Origin: JAGOEY01 sp017997515
Lineage (GTDB): Bacteria; Pseudomonadota; Gammaproteobacteria; Burkholderiales; Burkholderiaceae_C
Reading direction: 5' to 3'
DNA: 64,000 nt
Assembly: GCA_026314275.1 (NCBI GenBank)
Contig: CP111109.1
Coordinates: 868,001 to 932,000, forward strand
Under the pieces are notes generated by a model that made no database searches, was not told the origin of the DNA, and saw only the letters and a list, made by a program, of their open reading frames with translations. Below, piece after piece: positions 8,569 through 16,929 of the stretch. Both the position numbers and the translations under genes were made by a program. Each line of letters begins with the position of its first letter. The first letter of the stretch is position 1.

Positions 8569-9783
8569 TCAATGGGCCGCGATACGCGGGGAACCCACAG
8601 ACACAACTGCGGCGGGGTCCCGACCATCACGCTGGTCAAGCCGTCCAGCCCATGCCGTTAATGCCAGTGCACCCAACACCACCAGCCCACCAATCCAGCC
8701 GGTGTGCACCAGGCCCAGGCGCTCGACAATCAGGCCGCCAGCCCAGGCACCGAAGGCGATGCCCACGTTGAACGCGGCGATGTTCAGGCCCGACGCCACA
8801 TCCACGGCACGCGGCGAAAAGCGCTCAGCCTGCTTGACCACATAGACCTGCAGCCCCGGCACATTGCCAAACGCCACCGCGCCCCAGGCCAGTACCGTCG
8901 CCAGCATCAGCCACTTGTGCGGCGCGGTGAACGTGAGCACCAGCAGCACCAGGGCCAGCAATGCAAAAATGATCTTCAGCGCGGGCACCGCACCACGCTG
9001 GTCAGCCAGCTTGCCGCCCCAGATGTTGCCCACGGTGACGGACACGCCGTACACCAGCATGACCAGCGCAACCGCACCGGCCTCGAAGCCCGACACCTGC
9101 TGCAGCAACGGCGCAAGAAAAGTAAAGGCAATGAAAGAGCCGCCGTAACCCACAGCCGTCATGGCGTACACCAGCAGCAGGCGCGGCTGCAGCAACACGC
9201 TGGCTTGCACTTTGAGGGACGCGGACGCGGTGTGGGTGATGGTGCGCGGCACAAACAGCGCGCTGCCGATGAAGGCGATCAGGCCCAAACCCGACACCGC
9301 GAGAAAGGTGGCGCGCCAGCCATAGTTCTGCCCGATGAAGGTACCGAGCGGCACACCGGTGACCAGCGCCACCGTGAGGCCGGTGAACATGATGGCAATT
9401 GCACTCGCGGCCTTTTCACGCGGCACCAGGCCGGTGGCGATGGTCGAGCCGATGGAGAAAAACACACCGTGCGCCAGCCCGGTCAGTATCCGCGCCACCA
9501 CCAGAGCCTCGTAACTCGGCGCCTGCCAGGCCACCAGGTTGCCCACGGTGAACAGTGCCATCAGCGCCAGCAGCAAGGTTTTGCGTGGCAGTTTGCCGGT
9601 CAACGCCGTCAGCACCGGGGCACCAATAGCAACACCCAGCGCGTACAGGCTGACCAGCAGGCCCGCTGAGGTCAGGCTCACCCCCAAGTCAGCCGCCATG
9701 GTCGGCAAAAGGCCAACAATCACGAACTCGGTCGTTCCAATAGCAAAGGCGCTGATCGTCAGCGCCAATAGAGCAATAGGCAT
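8569..9783 (-). CDS. MFS transporter, DHA1 family (AraJ/YdhP-like)
   Basis: Inner-membrane exporter of 404 residues with about twelve hydrophobic helices. The start MPIALLALTISAFAIGTTEF followed by VIVGLLPTMAADLGVS is characteristic of the AraJ/YdhP branch of drug:H+ antiporters. LTGKLPRKTLLL after helix 2 corresponds to the cytoplasmic MFS loop motif. It probably exports a sugar, drug or small metabolite and is co-transcribed with the downstream aldo/keto reductase. The divergent LysR gene starts 99 bp away with a palindromic site between. Confidence 0.9.
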   Translation of the reverse strand: MPIALLALTISAFAIGTTEFVIVGLLPTMAADLGVSLTSAGLLVSLYALGVAIGAPVLTALTGKLPRKTLLLALMALFTVGNLVAWQAPSYEALVVARILTGLAHGVFFSIGSTIATGLVPREKAASAIAIMFTGLTVALVTGVPLGTFIGQNYGWRATFLAVSGLGLIAFIGSALFVPRTITHTASASLKVQASVLLQPRLLLVYAMTAVGYGGSFIAFTFLAPLLQQVSGFEAGAVALVMLVYGVSVTVGNIWGGKLADQRGAVPALKIIFALLALVLLVLTFTAPHKWLMLATVLAWGAVAFGNVPGLQVYVVKQAERFSPRAVDVASGLNIAAFNVGIAFGAWAGGLIVERLGLVHTGWIGGLVVLGALALTAWAGRLDQRDGRDPAAVVSVGSPRIAAH

Positions 9784-9865
9784 AAAAACTCCAGAAATCT
9801 GTCAGAAGGCCTGCAGTGTCATCGCTTCACCTTTGCAGAAAAAGCCTGTTTCAATCCATTGATAT

Positions 9866-9880
9866 TTGAATAAAATTCAA
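9866..9880. promoter_or_regulatory. Probable LysR-type operator
   Basis: TTGAATAAAATTCAA is a perfect 5+5 palindrome around an AT-rich 5-bp centre. It ends two bases before the lysR-type ATG in the divergent intergenic region. The T-N11-A core expected for LysR regulators fits. No strong ribosome site is visible because the palindrome occupies that place. Confidence 0.55.
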
Positions 9881-9882
9881 CA

Positions 9883-10773
9883 ATGAAGACCACACTGGAT
9901 GAACTTCTGGCGTTTCGCACCGTGGTGGACAGCGGCTCCATCACTGCGGCAGCGGAGCAACTGGGGCAGACGGTGTCGGGCATCAGCCGGGCCTTGGGGC
10001 GGCTGGAGGAAAAACTCGACACCACGCTGCTCAACCGCACCACACGCCGACTGGTGCTGACCGAAGAGGGCAGCAACTTCCTGCTGCGTGCGCGGGCCAT
10101 CCTGGCGTCGGTGGACGAGGCCGAGGAGCAAATGGCCCGGCGGCGCCAGCAGCCCGCGGGCCGCCTGCGGGTCAACGCCGCCATGCCCTACATGCTGCAC
10201 GTCATCGTGCCGCTGGTGCCCGCGTTCCGGCAGCAGTTTCCGCAGATCGAGCTGGAACTCAACACCAACGACCTGGTGATCGACCTGCTGGAGCAGGACA
10301 CCGATGTGGCGATTCGTATTGGCGAGCTGCGCGACTCCACGCTGCACGCCCGCCCGCTGGGCAGCAACCACCTGATGCGGGTGCTGGCCAGCCCGGCCTA
10401 CCTCAAGGCCCATGGCCGCCCCACCCGGGTGGACCAGCTGGCGCAGCACAGCCTGCTCGGGTTTGCGCAGCCAGTGTCACTCAACCACTGGCCGCTGCGG
10501 GGCCCGCAGGGTGACAGCCTGCAGATCACACCCACGCTGCATGCCTCCAGCGGAGAAACCTTGCGCCAGCTGGCGCTGGCCGGTGCAGGCATCGTCTGCC
10601 TGGCCGACTTCATGACACTGCACGACCGCCAGCGCGGTGACCTGGTGCAGGTGCTGGTGCGCGATACCGTGCCGCAGCACCGGCCCATCAACGCGGTGTA
10701 CTACCGCAACACCCAGCTGTCGTCGCGTATTGCGTGTTTCCTCGACTTTCTGGACCAGCAGACACGGCAGTAG
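9883..10773 (+). CDS. LysR-family transcriptional regulator
   Basis: Regulator of 296 residues. The winged HTH occupies residues 1-60 (LDELLAFRTVVDSGSITAAA, then LGQTVSGISRALGRLEE), and a two-lobed substrate domain follows (PAGRLRVNAAMPYMLHVIVP onward). It matches the group often found divergent from MFS and reductase genes. It probably controls the MFS/aldo-keto pair and itself, using the palindrome that abuts its start codon. The FUSC gene begins 15 bp after it and may be co-transcribed. The inducer is unknown. Confidence 0.92.
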   Translation: MKTTLDELLAFRTVVDSGSITAAAEQLGQTVSGISRALGRLEEKLDTTLLNRTTRRLVLTEEGSNFLLRARAILASVDEAEEQMARRRQQPAGRLRVNAAMPYMLHVIVPLVPAFRQQFPQIELELNTNDLVIDLLEQDTDVAIRIGELRDSTLHARPLGSNHLMRVLASPAYLKAHGRPTRVDQLAQHSLLGFAQPVSLNHWPLRGPQGDSLQITPTLHASSGETLRQLALAGAGIVCLADFMTLHDRQRGDLVQVLVRDTVPQHRPINAVYYRNTQLSSRIACFLDFLDQQTRQ

Positions 10774-10788
10774 CATTACACCTCCGCC

Positions 10789-13029
10789 ATGTCTTCTCCA
10801 ACCCCCTCCTCCCTTCTGAACCGCTGGCTCACCCGCCTGCACGCCCACCACGACCGTCTGCTGCGTGTGGCGCTGAGCCAGTACGTCACCAATGGCCTGA
10901 GTGTGACGGTTGGCCTGGTGGTGATCATGCTGCTGATCTTTGAAACAGCGGGCCTGGCCGGTGCGTCCAGCGCTGCGGTGGGGGTGATGGTCACCAGCCT
11001 GCCCGACGTGCCGTCAGCCCGCAAACGCAAGATCATGCAGATGCTGCCCGCGCCGCTGCTGGGCACACCCCTGTTCATGCTGGTGCAGCTGACGGACCAC
11101 GATGCCTGGCTGCTGGGCACTGTGCTCGTCACCGGCACCTTCCTGGCCGTGATGATGATGTCCTGGGGCAAACGCGGCGGGCCGCTGACGTTCTCGCTGT
11201 TGTTCTCGATGCTGTTTTCAATGGCCGCACCACCGGCCACCTCGCTGGAGCAGATCGCCCTCCACGGCGGCTGGTTCTTGCTTGGCGCGGTGTTGTACCT
11301 GCTGTGGGGCGTGTTCACCACCCATGCACTCAACAACCGCTTTCGCACCCAGATGCTGGCCGAATGCCTGCACAGCTTTGCGCAGATTCTGCGCACCCAG
11401 GCCCAGCGGTTTGCGTCGGATGCCGACCACCCCGCGCTGCTGGCCAGCATGCTGGAGCAGCAGTCGGTGTTTGCCGACCACCTGCAAAACACACGCGACG
11501 TGGTGCTGGAGTCGCCCACCACACCGCAACGCCAGCGGCTGTCCGCCATGCTGCTGGCGCTGCTGGAAGCACGCGACCACCAACTGGCCTGCGACCTCGA
11601 CCTGGACGCCCTGCGTGGCCACGAAGTTGCGGGTGCCACTCTGCCCGCGTTACGCGCCGCACTGGTCACCACGGCAGGCCAGTTGGAAACACTGAGCCTG
11701 GCGCTGCTGCTGGGACGGCAGCTCCACGCCATCCAGCCCATCACCGACCAGCGCCCCCACCTCGCCGGTGTGCTGCCACCCCGTACCACGGCCGACCCCA
11801 CACAAGGCCCGGAGCCACTGACGCTGGAGGCACCCGACGCCACCGCCCTGCTGCACAACATGGCCGACCGCATTGGCCACATCAACGACGAAGCCGTCAA
11901 ACTGGCAGCGCTGGCACGGGGCGACGCCGCGCCCGAACTGGCGGCGGTGCGCACCCAGTGGCAGCTGTTTGTCAGCACCACCCGCTGGTCGCTCGCCCCA
12001 CTGACCAGCCAGCTCGGCTGGCGCGCACCCGTGCTGCGCTACGCACTACGCGCCACGCTGGCCGTGGCCACGGGTTACGTCGTGTCGCTGCACCTGCCGT
12101 GGGCGGCGCACAAGTACTGGATCCTCACCACCATCGTGGTGGTCATGCGCGGCAACCTGGCGCAGACACTGCAGCGGCGCGACGCCCGTATCGGCGGCAC
12201 CGTGCTGGGCTGCCTGCTGGTGATGGCCGTCTTGTCCACCCACCCGGAGGCGCGCACCCTGTTTGTGATCGTGGCGCTGAGTATGGGCATTGCCCACGCG
12301 TTTGCGCTGCGCCGCTACCTGTACACCACCATCGCCGCCACCCTGGCCGGCCTGCTGCAGGCCCACATGCTGCTGGGTGGTGGGTTACAACCCGACTTTG
12401 CCGTCATGGAGCGGCTGGCCGACACCGTGCTGGGCGCCGCGCTGGCATGGCTTTTCAGCTACGTGCTGCCGTCGTGGGAACGCAACCAAATCCCAGCGCT
12501 GGTGCGCCGCAGCGTGCAGGCGCAAAGCCAGCATGCCCGCCTGGCACTCGCTTTGCTGGAGCCCGCACAAACAGCCGACGTGCCCTGGCGTCTGGCCCGG
12601 CGTGAAGCGTATGACAGCCTGTCCGCCCTGACCCAGGCCACCCAGCGCACCCTGGCCGAGCCGCGCCAGGTGCGCCCGCCGCTGCAACCGCTCGAAGCGT
12701 TGCAGGCCCGCAGCTACCAGTTGCTCGCACAACTCACCGCCATCAAATCATTGCTGCTGTTGCGCCGCGCCCAGCTGGACCTGGACGTTGCCCTGCCCGC
12801 GTTGCAGCAGGCCAGCCAGGACATCGACGCCGCGCTGACCGGCGCAACCGACGCACCGGTACAAGCCCCTCCAGCCGATATCCCAGGCACTGCAGGCCAA
12901 GCCTTCCAGCCACGGCCCGACCCGCTGCTGGCAAACGACCTGACTCCTTGGCTGCTGCGCCGCCTGACCCTGGCCACGGCTATGGCGCGGGAGCTGCGGC
13001 AGGCGGAGTTGCAAGTGGTGCGCGGTTGA
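10789..13029 (+). CDS. FUSC-family inner-membrane protein (YccS/fusaric-acid-resistance-like)
   Basis: Large membrane protein of 746 residues. Two hydrophobic bundles (about residues 25-170 and 410-570) are separated by a roughly 230-residue soluble part, and a soluble C-terminal tail follows, the YccS/AaeB-like arrangement. The second bundle contains HKYWILTTIVVVMRGNLAQT followed by RRDARIGGTVLGCLL, the conserved FUSC core. Members are linked to efflux of aromatic acids or are of unknown function. It lies 15 bp after the LysR gene on the same strand, so co-expression is likely. No membrane-fusion partner is adjacent, which argues against a complete AaeAB-type pump here. Confidence 0.85.
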   Translation: MSSPTPSSLLNRWLTRLHAHHDRLLRVALSQYVTNGLSVTVGLVVIMLLIFETAGLAGASSAAVGVMVTSLPDVPSARKRKIMQMLPAPLLGTPLFMLVQLTDHDAWLLGTVLVTGTFLAVMMMSWGKRGGPLTFSLLFSMLFSMAAPPATSLEQIALHGGWFLLGAVLYLLWGVFTTHALNNRFRTQMLAECLHSFAQILRTQAQRFASDADHPALLASMLEQQSVFADHLQNTRDVVLESPTTPQRQRLSAMLLALLEARDHQLACDLDLDALRGHEVAGATLPALRAALVTTAGQLETLSLALLLGRQLHAIQPITDQRPHLAGVLPPRTTADPTQGPEPLTLEAPDATALLHNMADRIGHINDEAVKLAALARGDAAPELAAVRTQWQLFVSTTRWSLAPLTSQLGWRAPVLRYALRATLAVATGYVVSLHLPWAAHKYWILTTIVVVMRGNLAQTLQRRDARIGGTVLGCLLVMAVLSTHPEARTLFVIVALSMGIAHAFALRRYLYTTIAATLAGLLQAHMLLGGGLQPDFAVMERLADTVLGAALAWLFSYVLPSWERNQIPALVRRSVQAQSQHARLALALLEPAQTADVPWRLARREAYDSLSALTQATQRTLAEPRQVRPPLQPLEALQARSYQLLAQLTAIKSLLLLRRAQLDLDVALPALQQASQDIDAALTGATDAPVQAPPADIPGTAGQAFQPRPDPLLANDLTPWLLRRLTLATAMARELRQAELQVVRG

Positions 13030-13108
13030 GCGACTTGCCACGGTCTGCGGTCTCTCGATGGCAGACTGTGGAAACTGGATGCTGGCGACCTATCCAGCCA
13101 AAGCAAAG

Positions 13109-13168
13109 AATCAAAATAGCATCTAGCGCAATACCATCAAGCGTATGAAGCTATCTTTTACATAGCAA
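13109..13168. repeat. Intergenic repeat, family A
   Basis: CAAAATAGCATCTAGCGCAA and GCGTATGAAGCTATC followed by ACATAGCA form the family A imperfect dyad. It fills most of the 148-bp gap after the FUSC gene. Confidence 0.58.
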
Positions 13169-13177
13169 ACAACAGCT

Positions 13178-13576
13178 TCACCCCCGCAGCGCTCCCGCCA
13201 CCCGCACCACCCCCTGCAGCACCCGCTCCACCGATTGATTGGCTCGGGCATCGCTCAACGCACCGTCCGCACCAAAAGCCTCATACGCCCGGCCCAGCGC
13301 GTACTGCTGGGGCACCACCAGCATGGCAAAGGCCATCTGCAGGTACTGGCGCACAAAGTTCATAAACCGCTGTCCGCACAATGGACCGGGGGATGCCCAG
13401 CGCAGGGCCATCGGTTTGTCGGCGGTGGTGATCAGCCCGGCTGGGTTGCCGTCAACCTCCTGGATGCTGGACAGCCAGTCGAACGCATTGATGAACAGGG
13501 GCGTGTGAAAGCCGTTGTAATCGGGCGTGACGACCAGCACCGCGTCGCTGTCGGTGATGGCCTGCTGCAGGCGCAT
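13178..13576 (-). pseudogene. NADPH-dependent FMN reductase-like remnant, N-terminus missing
   Basis: The frame encodes the C-terminal two thirds (about 132 residues) of a flavodoxin-like NAD(P)H:FMN/quinone reductase. DAVLVVTPDYNGFHTPLFIN and 'FDWLSS' match the conserved 'TPEYN ... KNAIDWLS' segment, and ASPGPLCGQRFMNFVRQYLQ matches the 'SPG...G..R...LR' segment. The expected first ~70 residues with the FMN phosphate loop (GSLR.GS.N) are absent. The only ATG available is internal, and a family A repeat copy lies exactly upstream where the missing part should be. A shorter functional protein cannot be excluded, but the loss of the flavin-binding loop argues for a dead gene. Confidence 0.65.
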
Positions 13577-13598
13577 ACTGCGCCAAAATTCAGCATCA

Positions 13599-13652
13599 AA
13601 TCGGCATCAAGCGCACGCTCCACGTCCGCATATAGCTATGTTTTTAATAGCA
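13599..13652. repeat. Intergenic repeat, family A, at the break of the reductase remnant
   Basis: AATCGGCATCAAGCGCACGC and TATAGCTATGTTTTTAATAG are the two ends of a family A copy. It occupies the space between the truncated reductase and ompW. Confidence 0.58.
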
Positions 13653-13726
13653 ATTTGAAGTGTGAGCCCCACACCACCAGCGTGTGCCCGTCCTGCGGGG
13701 CAAAGCGGGCATCGGAGCCCACTTCC

Positions 13727-14449
13727 TCAAAAGCTGTAGTTCAGCGCCGCAGCGGCCGCGACGGGCTTCATACGCATGGTGACGCTGCGCTCCACTCCAC
13801 CGGCGCGCACCGTCAGGCGCGACTTCACACGGAAGGTGGCCACCGAGACCTGCGCCGACCACCTGTCGTTGATCTTGTACGACAGCCCGGCCTGCGCGGC
13901 CAGGCCCCAGGAGCTGCCGATGTGCAGGTCAACCAAGCCCCCGACATTGCTGCCGATGGCCGACACCGATCGCGCAGACAAGCGGGTGTAGTTCAGGCCC
14001 AGGCCGACAAAGGGCCGCCATGAGCTTTGGGCGTCGCCAAATTTGTAGTTGAGGTACAGGCTGGGCGCGACCTGCCGCACCTGCGCCAGCACACGCCCGT
14101 CGAACTGGCCCAGCACCCCGGGGGCGCTGGGGGCCACACGCACCGAGATGTCGTGCGTGGGCGGCAGCCCCGCCGCCAGTTCAATTTCCAGCTGGGGGGT
14201 GATGTCTTTTGCCACGGAGAAAAACAGCAGCGTTTCCTTGCTGATGTCCACGCCCAGCCCCGCCAGGGGTGTGGGCAGGACATGGGCAAACGAGGTGCCC
14301 GAGCCCGTGTCGGGGTTGAGGTGGGCAAAACCGGCGCGCACGTGGGTGCCGCTCCAGAAGTCGTTGGCAGTGGTCTGGGCCAGCGCGCTCCAGGGCAGCA
14401 TGGCCAGTGCGCTACCGAGGCAAAGCCCCAAGGGAGTGATTTTTTTCAT
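13727..14449 (-). CDS. ompW: OmpW-family outer-membrane protein
   Basis: Eight-stranded beta-barrel outer-membrane protein, 240 residues. A signal peptide (MKKITPLGLCLGSALAMLP, cut after SALAQ) precedes the barrel. The conserved WRPFVGLGLNYTRL block, PSLYLNYKFG, and a final AAALNYSF with C-terminal Phe for barrel assembly are present. OmpW proteins let small hydrophobic compounds cross the outer membrane and in several bacteria respond to oxygen or redox signals. The start at MKKITPL is preferred because the longer frame adds a non-signal-like stretch. It is divergent from the globin/NnrS operon, with an FNR-like box in the shared intergenic region. Confidence 0.9.
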   Translation of the reverse strand: MKKITPLGLCLGSALAMLPWSALAQTTANDFWSGTHVRAGFAHLNPDTGSGTSFAHVLPTPLAGLGVDISKETLLFFSVAKDITPQLEIELAAGLPPTHDISVRVAPSAPGVLGQFDGRVLAQVRQVAPSLYLNYKFGDAQSSWRPFVGLGLNYTRLSARSVSAIGSNVGGLVDLHIGSSWGLAAQAGLSYKINDRWSAQVSVATFRVKSRLTVRAGGVERSVTMRMKPVAAAAALNYSF

Positions 14450-14606
14450 CCTGATTCCTCGCACGTGTGCGGTTTTTCTGGCGCACAGAGTGGAAAACAA
14501 CGCCGGACATGGTGTGCCCACCATGCGTCAAACAGTGTACGAGGCACAGCCTTGAAACACCACAACCCGTGCCCTGAAACGAGAGCAGGCGCACAAACCC
14601 CTTTGT

Positions 14607-14620
14607 TTGTGCTGGATCAA
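14607..14620. promoter_or_regulatory. FNR/Dnr-like box
   Basis: TTGTGCTGGATCAA fits the TTGAT-N4-ATCAA consensus at 8 of 10 defined positions, with a perfect right half. It lies about 110 bp upstream of the globin start and 157 bp from ompW, both plausible targets of an oxygen- or NO-responsive Crp/Fnr regulator. The rest of the 279-bp gap (14450-14728) shows no gene. Confidence 0.45.
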
Positions 14621-14728
14621 GGACAGGCCAGAACACGGTGGCCTGCTGGTGCGCCATTCGCTACATTTCAAATAGGCCCTTAAACACCCCCAAGAATCAG
14701 CCGCGCCCAACAGCCATCGGCAAGCGAC

Positions 14729-15148
14729 ATGGAAAACACTGTGAAAGAGTTGTGCACGGAACGCGAAGTGGAAAACATGGTCCACAGCTTCTATGCCGAC
14801 GTGCGGCGCGACGAGGTGCTGGGCCCTATCTTCAACAGCCAGATCCACGACTGGGACACGCACCTGGCCAAGCTGGTGGACTTCTGGTCGTCCATCCTGC
14901 TGCGCACCGGGCGCTTCACAGGCGCGCCGATGCCCCTGCACGCCGCCATGCCGGGCCTGAGCGCCGACCTGTTCCAGCGCTGGCTGGCCGCCTTTTACGC
15001 GTCCAATACACGCCAGCCCAACCAGGCCATGGCCGCGCAGGCCAACGCGATGGCCGAGCGTATCGCCCAGAGCCTGTGGATGGGTTACCAGATGCGCAAC
15101 GGCGGCGACGACCTGCCCACACCGCTGGAGGCCCCACGCCATGGCTGA
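14729..15148 (+). CDS. Group III truncated haemoglobin
   Basis: Small haem protein of 139 residues. The stretch LVDFWSSILLRTGRFTGAPM followed by PLHAAMPGL, with the proximal His, is diagnostic of group III truncated globins, and FQRWLAAFY follows. These globins are linked to NO or oxygen chemistry under low oxygen. The final codons overlap the NnrS gene by 8 bp, so the two are translationally coupled. This supports a role in nitric-oxide handling rather than oxygen storage. Confidence 0.9.
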   Translation: MENTVKELCTEREVENMVHSFYADVRRDEVLGPIFNSQIHDWDTHLAKLVDFWSSILLRTGRFTGAPMPLHAAMPGLSADLFQRWLAAFYASNTRQPNQAMAAQANAMAERIAQSLWMGYQMRNGGDDLPTPLEAPRHG

Positions 15149-16394
15149 ACTGCTGCAGATCGAAGAGCCCACCCCGCCCCGGCTGGCACCGCCCACCTGG
15201 CAGGCGTTTCTGGAGCTGGGTTTTCGCCCGCTCTACCTGCTGGGCTGCGCCTGGGGCATCGTGGGTGTGGCGCTGTGGGTGTATGCGCCGCAGGGTATCG
15301 TGGGGCAGATGCCCGGTGTCATCTGGCATGCACACGAAATGCTCTGGGGTTTTGTGGTCACCGTGGCGGCGGGTTTTCTGCTGACCGGTGCCACCAACTG
15401 GACGGGCCTCAACCCCTTACACGGCCCCGCGCTGGGCGCAGCGTGTGGGCTGTGGCTGCTGGCACGGATTGGTTTTCTGCTGCCGGGCAGCACGGCGTTT
15501 GTGCTGGCTGCCGCGTGTGAACTGCTGTTCCAAATCACCGTCACCATTGCCGTGGCCCGCGTGATTTATGGTCGCCGCAGCCAGCGCAATTACGGCGTGC
15601 CCGTGCTGATGGCCGGCCTGGTGCTGACCAATGCCCTCTACCTCTGGGCTGCGTGGCAGGGTGACTATGGGCTGCTGATGCAACGCTTCAACACCGGCCT
15701 GCTGTGTATGGCCGTGGTGGCGCTGCTGATCGGGCGGCGGGTGATTCCGTTCTTCGCCTCGCGTGCCGTGGCCGGGCTCAGCTTGCCAGACCACAGCACC
15801 ACCGGCCAATGGCAACTGGGTGTGGGCGGGCTGGCAGTCGTTTTTTCACTGCTGCATTGGACAACACCCCAGGCCATCACACTCGCCATTGCCGGGCTGC
15901 TGGCCGTGTGGCAACTGGTGGCCTGGCGGCCGCTGGCCGTGCGCAAGGTGCCGCTGCTGTGGGTGCTGTATGCGGGTTACGGCGGCCTGGCTTATGGCCT
16001 GTTGCTGGCCGCAGTGCAGCTGATGGGTGGCGTGGCGCGGGCCGCGTGGCCCACCCATCTGATTGGCGTGGGTGGTTTTGCCATGCTCATCATCGGTATG
16101 GTCACCCGCACGGCCATGGGCCACACCGGCCGGCCGCTGAAGGCCGACCGCAGCATGGTCACCAGCTACCTGCTGGTGCTGCTGGCCGCCTTGTTGCGCC
16201 TCGCTGCCCTGTCCCCGCTTGTGCCTGCCGCCGCGGTATTGCCCCTGCTGCACTCCAGCGCCGCCGCCTGGGTGTGCGCCTTCGGCCTCTATCTCTGGCG
16301 CTTTGTGCCTTGGCTCATCCGCCCGCGTGCGGATGCGCGTGGCGGCACGCCGGTGTCGGTGGCACTGTCACGCGCGTCGAAAACCAGGCACTGA
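15141..16394 (+). CDS. nnrS: NnrS-family haem-copper membrane protein
   Basis: Polytopic inner-membrane protein of 417 residues with about twelve hydrophobic helices, known in other bacteria to protect against nitrosative stress. Seen here are LGFRPLYLLGCAWGIVGVAL near the N-terminus, GVIWHAHEMLWGFV with the conserved His pair, and GMVTRTAMGHTGRPL near the C-terminus, all hallmark NnrS segments. It overlaps the globin gene by 8 bp and lies beside the nirK-ytfE-norB operon, which fits a role in relieving NO damage during nitrite reduction. Confidence 0.92.
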   Translation: MAELLQIEEPTPPRLAPPTWQAFLELGFRPLYLLGCAWGIVGVALWVYAPQGIVGQMPGVIWHAHEMLWGFVVTVAAGFLLTGATNWTGLNPLHGPALGAACGLWLLARIGFLLPGSTAFVLAAACELLFQITVTIAVARVIYGRRSQRNYGVPVLMAGLVLTNALYLWAAWQGDYGLLMQRFNTGLLCMAVVALLIGRRVIPFFASRAVAGLSLPDHSTTGQWQLGVGGLAVVFSLLHWTTPQAITLAIAGLLAVWQLVAWRPLAVRKVPLLWVLYAGYGGLAYGLLLAAVQLMGGVARAAWPTHLIGVGGFAMLIIGMVTRTAMGHTGRPLKADRSMVTSYLLVLLAALLRLAALSPLVPAAAVLPLLHSSAAAWVCAFGLYLWRFVPWLIRPRADARGGTPVSVALSRASKTRH

Positions 16395-16507
16395 TACGGC
16401 TGGGGCGCGCAGCGTCGAGCCATACTTTTCACGGGTCGCACGCAGACGACCTGCATCACCCACCGCGTGCCGCCAAAACGCACCATTTTTGACAGGAGCT
16501 TCTGACC

Positions 16508-16915
16508 ATGGCCTTGGCCGATTTTTATCCGCTCATCAAAGCCTCACACGTCGGGCTGGTGATGCTCAGTGGTGGGCTGTTTGCTGGCCGGGGTGTGGGG
16601 GTGCTGTTGGGTGCAACGATGCCGATGTCACCGCTGGTGCGCCGCTGCAGCGAGGTGATTGACACAGCCCTGCTGGTGGCAGCGGTGCTGCTGCTGGTCA
16701 CCTTGCAACTCAATCCGTTCAGCACACCGTGGTTGCTGGCCAAACTGGTGCTGCTGGTGGCCTACATCGTGTGTGGCAGCCTGGCACTGCGGCGTGCCCC
16801 CACACAAGCAGGAAAAGCGCTGGCATTTGCTGCCGCGCTGCTGTGTTTTGTGGTGATGTTCACCATTGCAAGAACCCACGACCCGCTTGGTTTTTTGCGG
16901 ATCATGGGTCTTTGA
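16508..16915 (+). CDS. SirB2-family membrane protein
   Basis: Small inner-membrane protein of 135 residues with four hydrophobic helices. The opening LADFYPLIKASHVGLVMLSG and the ending TIARTHDPLGFL are typical of the SirB2 family, whose biochemical role is unknown. An AGGAG lies 9 bp ahead of the ATG. It begins 113 bp after nnrS and converges with norB, whose stop is 14 bp away. Its position in a nitric-oxide island suggests a respiratory or stress link, but that is only context. Confidence 0.87.
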   Translation: MALADFYPLIKASHVGLVMLSGGLFAGRGVGVLLGATMPMSPLVRRCSEVIDTALLVAAVLLLVTLQLNPFSTPWLLAKLVLLVAYIVCGSLALRRAPTQAGKALAFAAALLCFVVMFTIARTHDPLGFLRIMGL

Positions 16916-16929
16916 ACGGCCTTTAAAAA

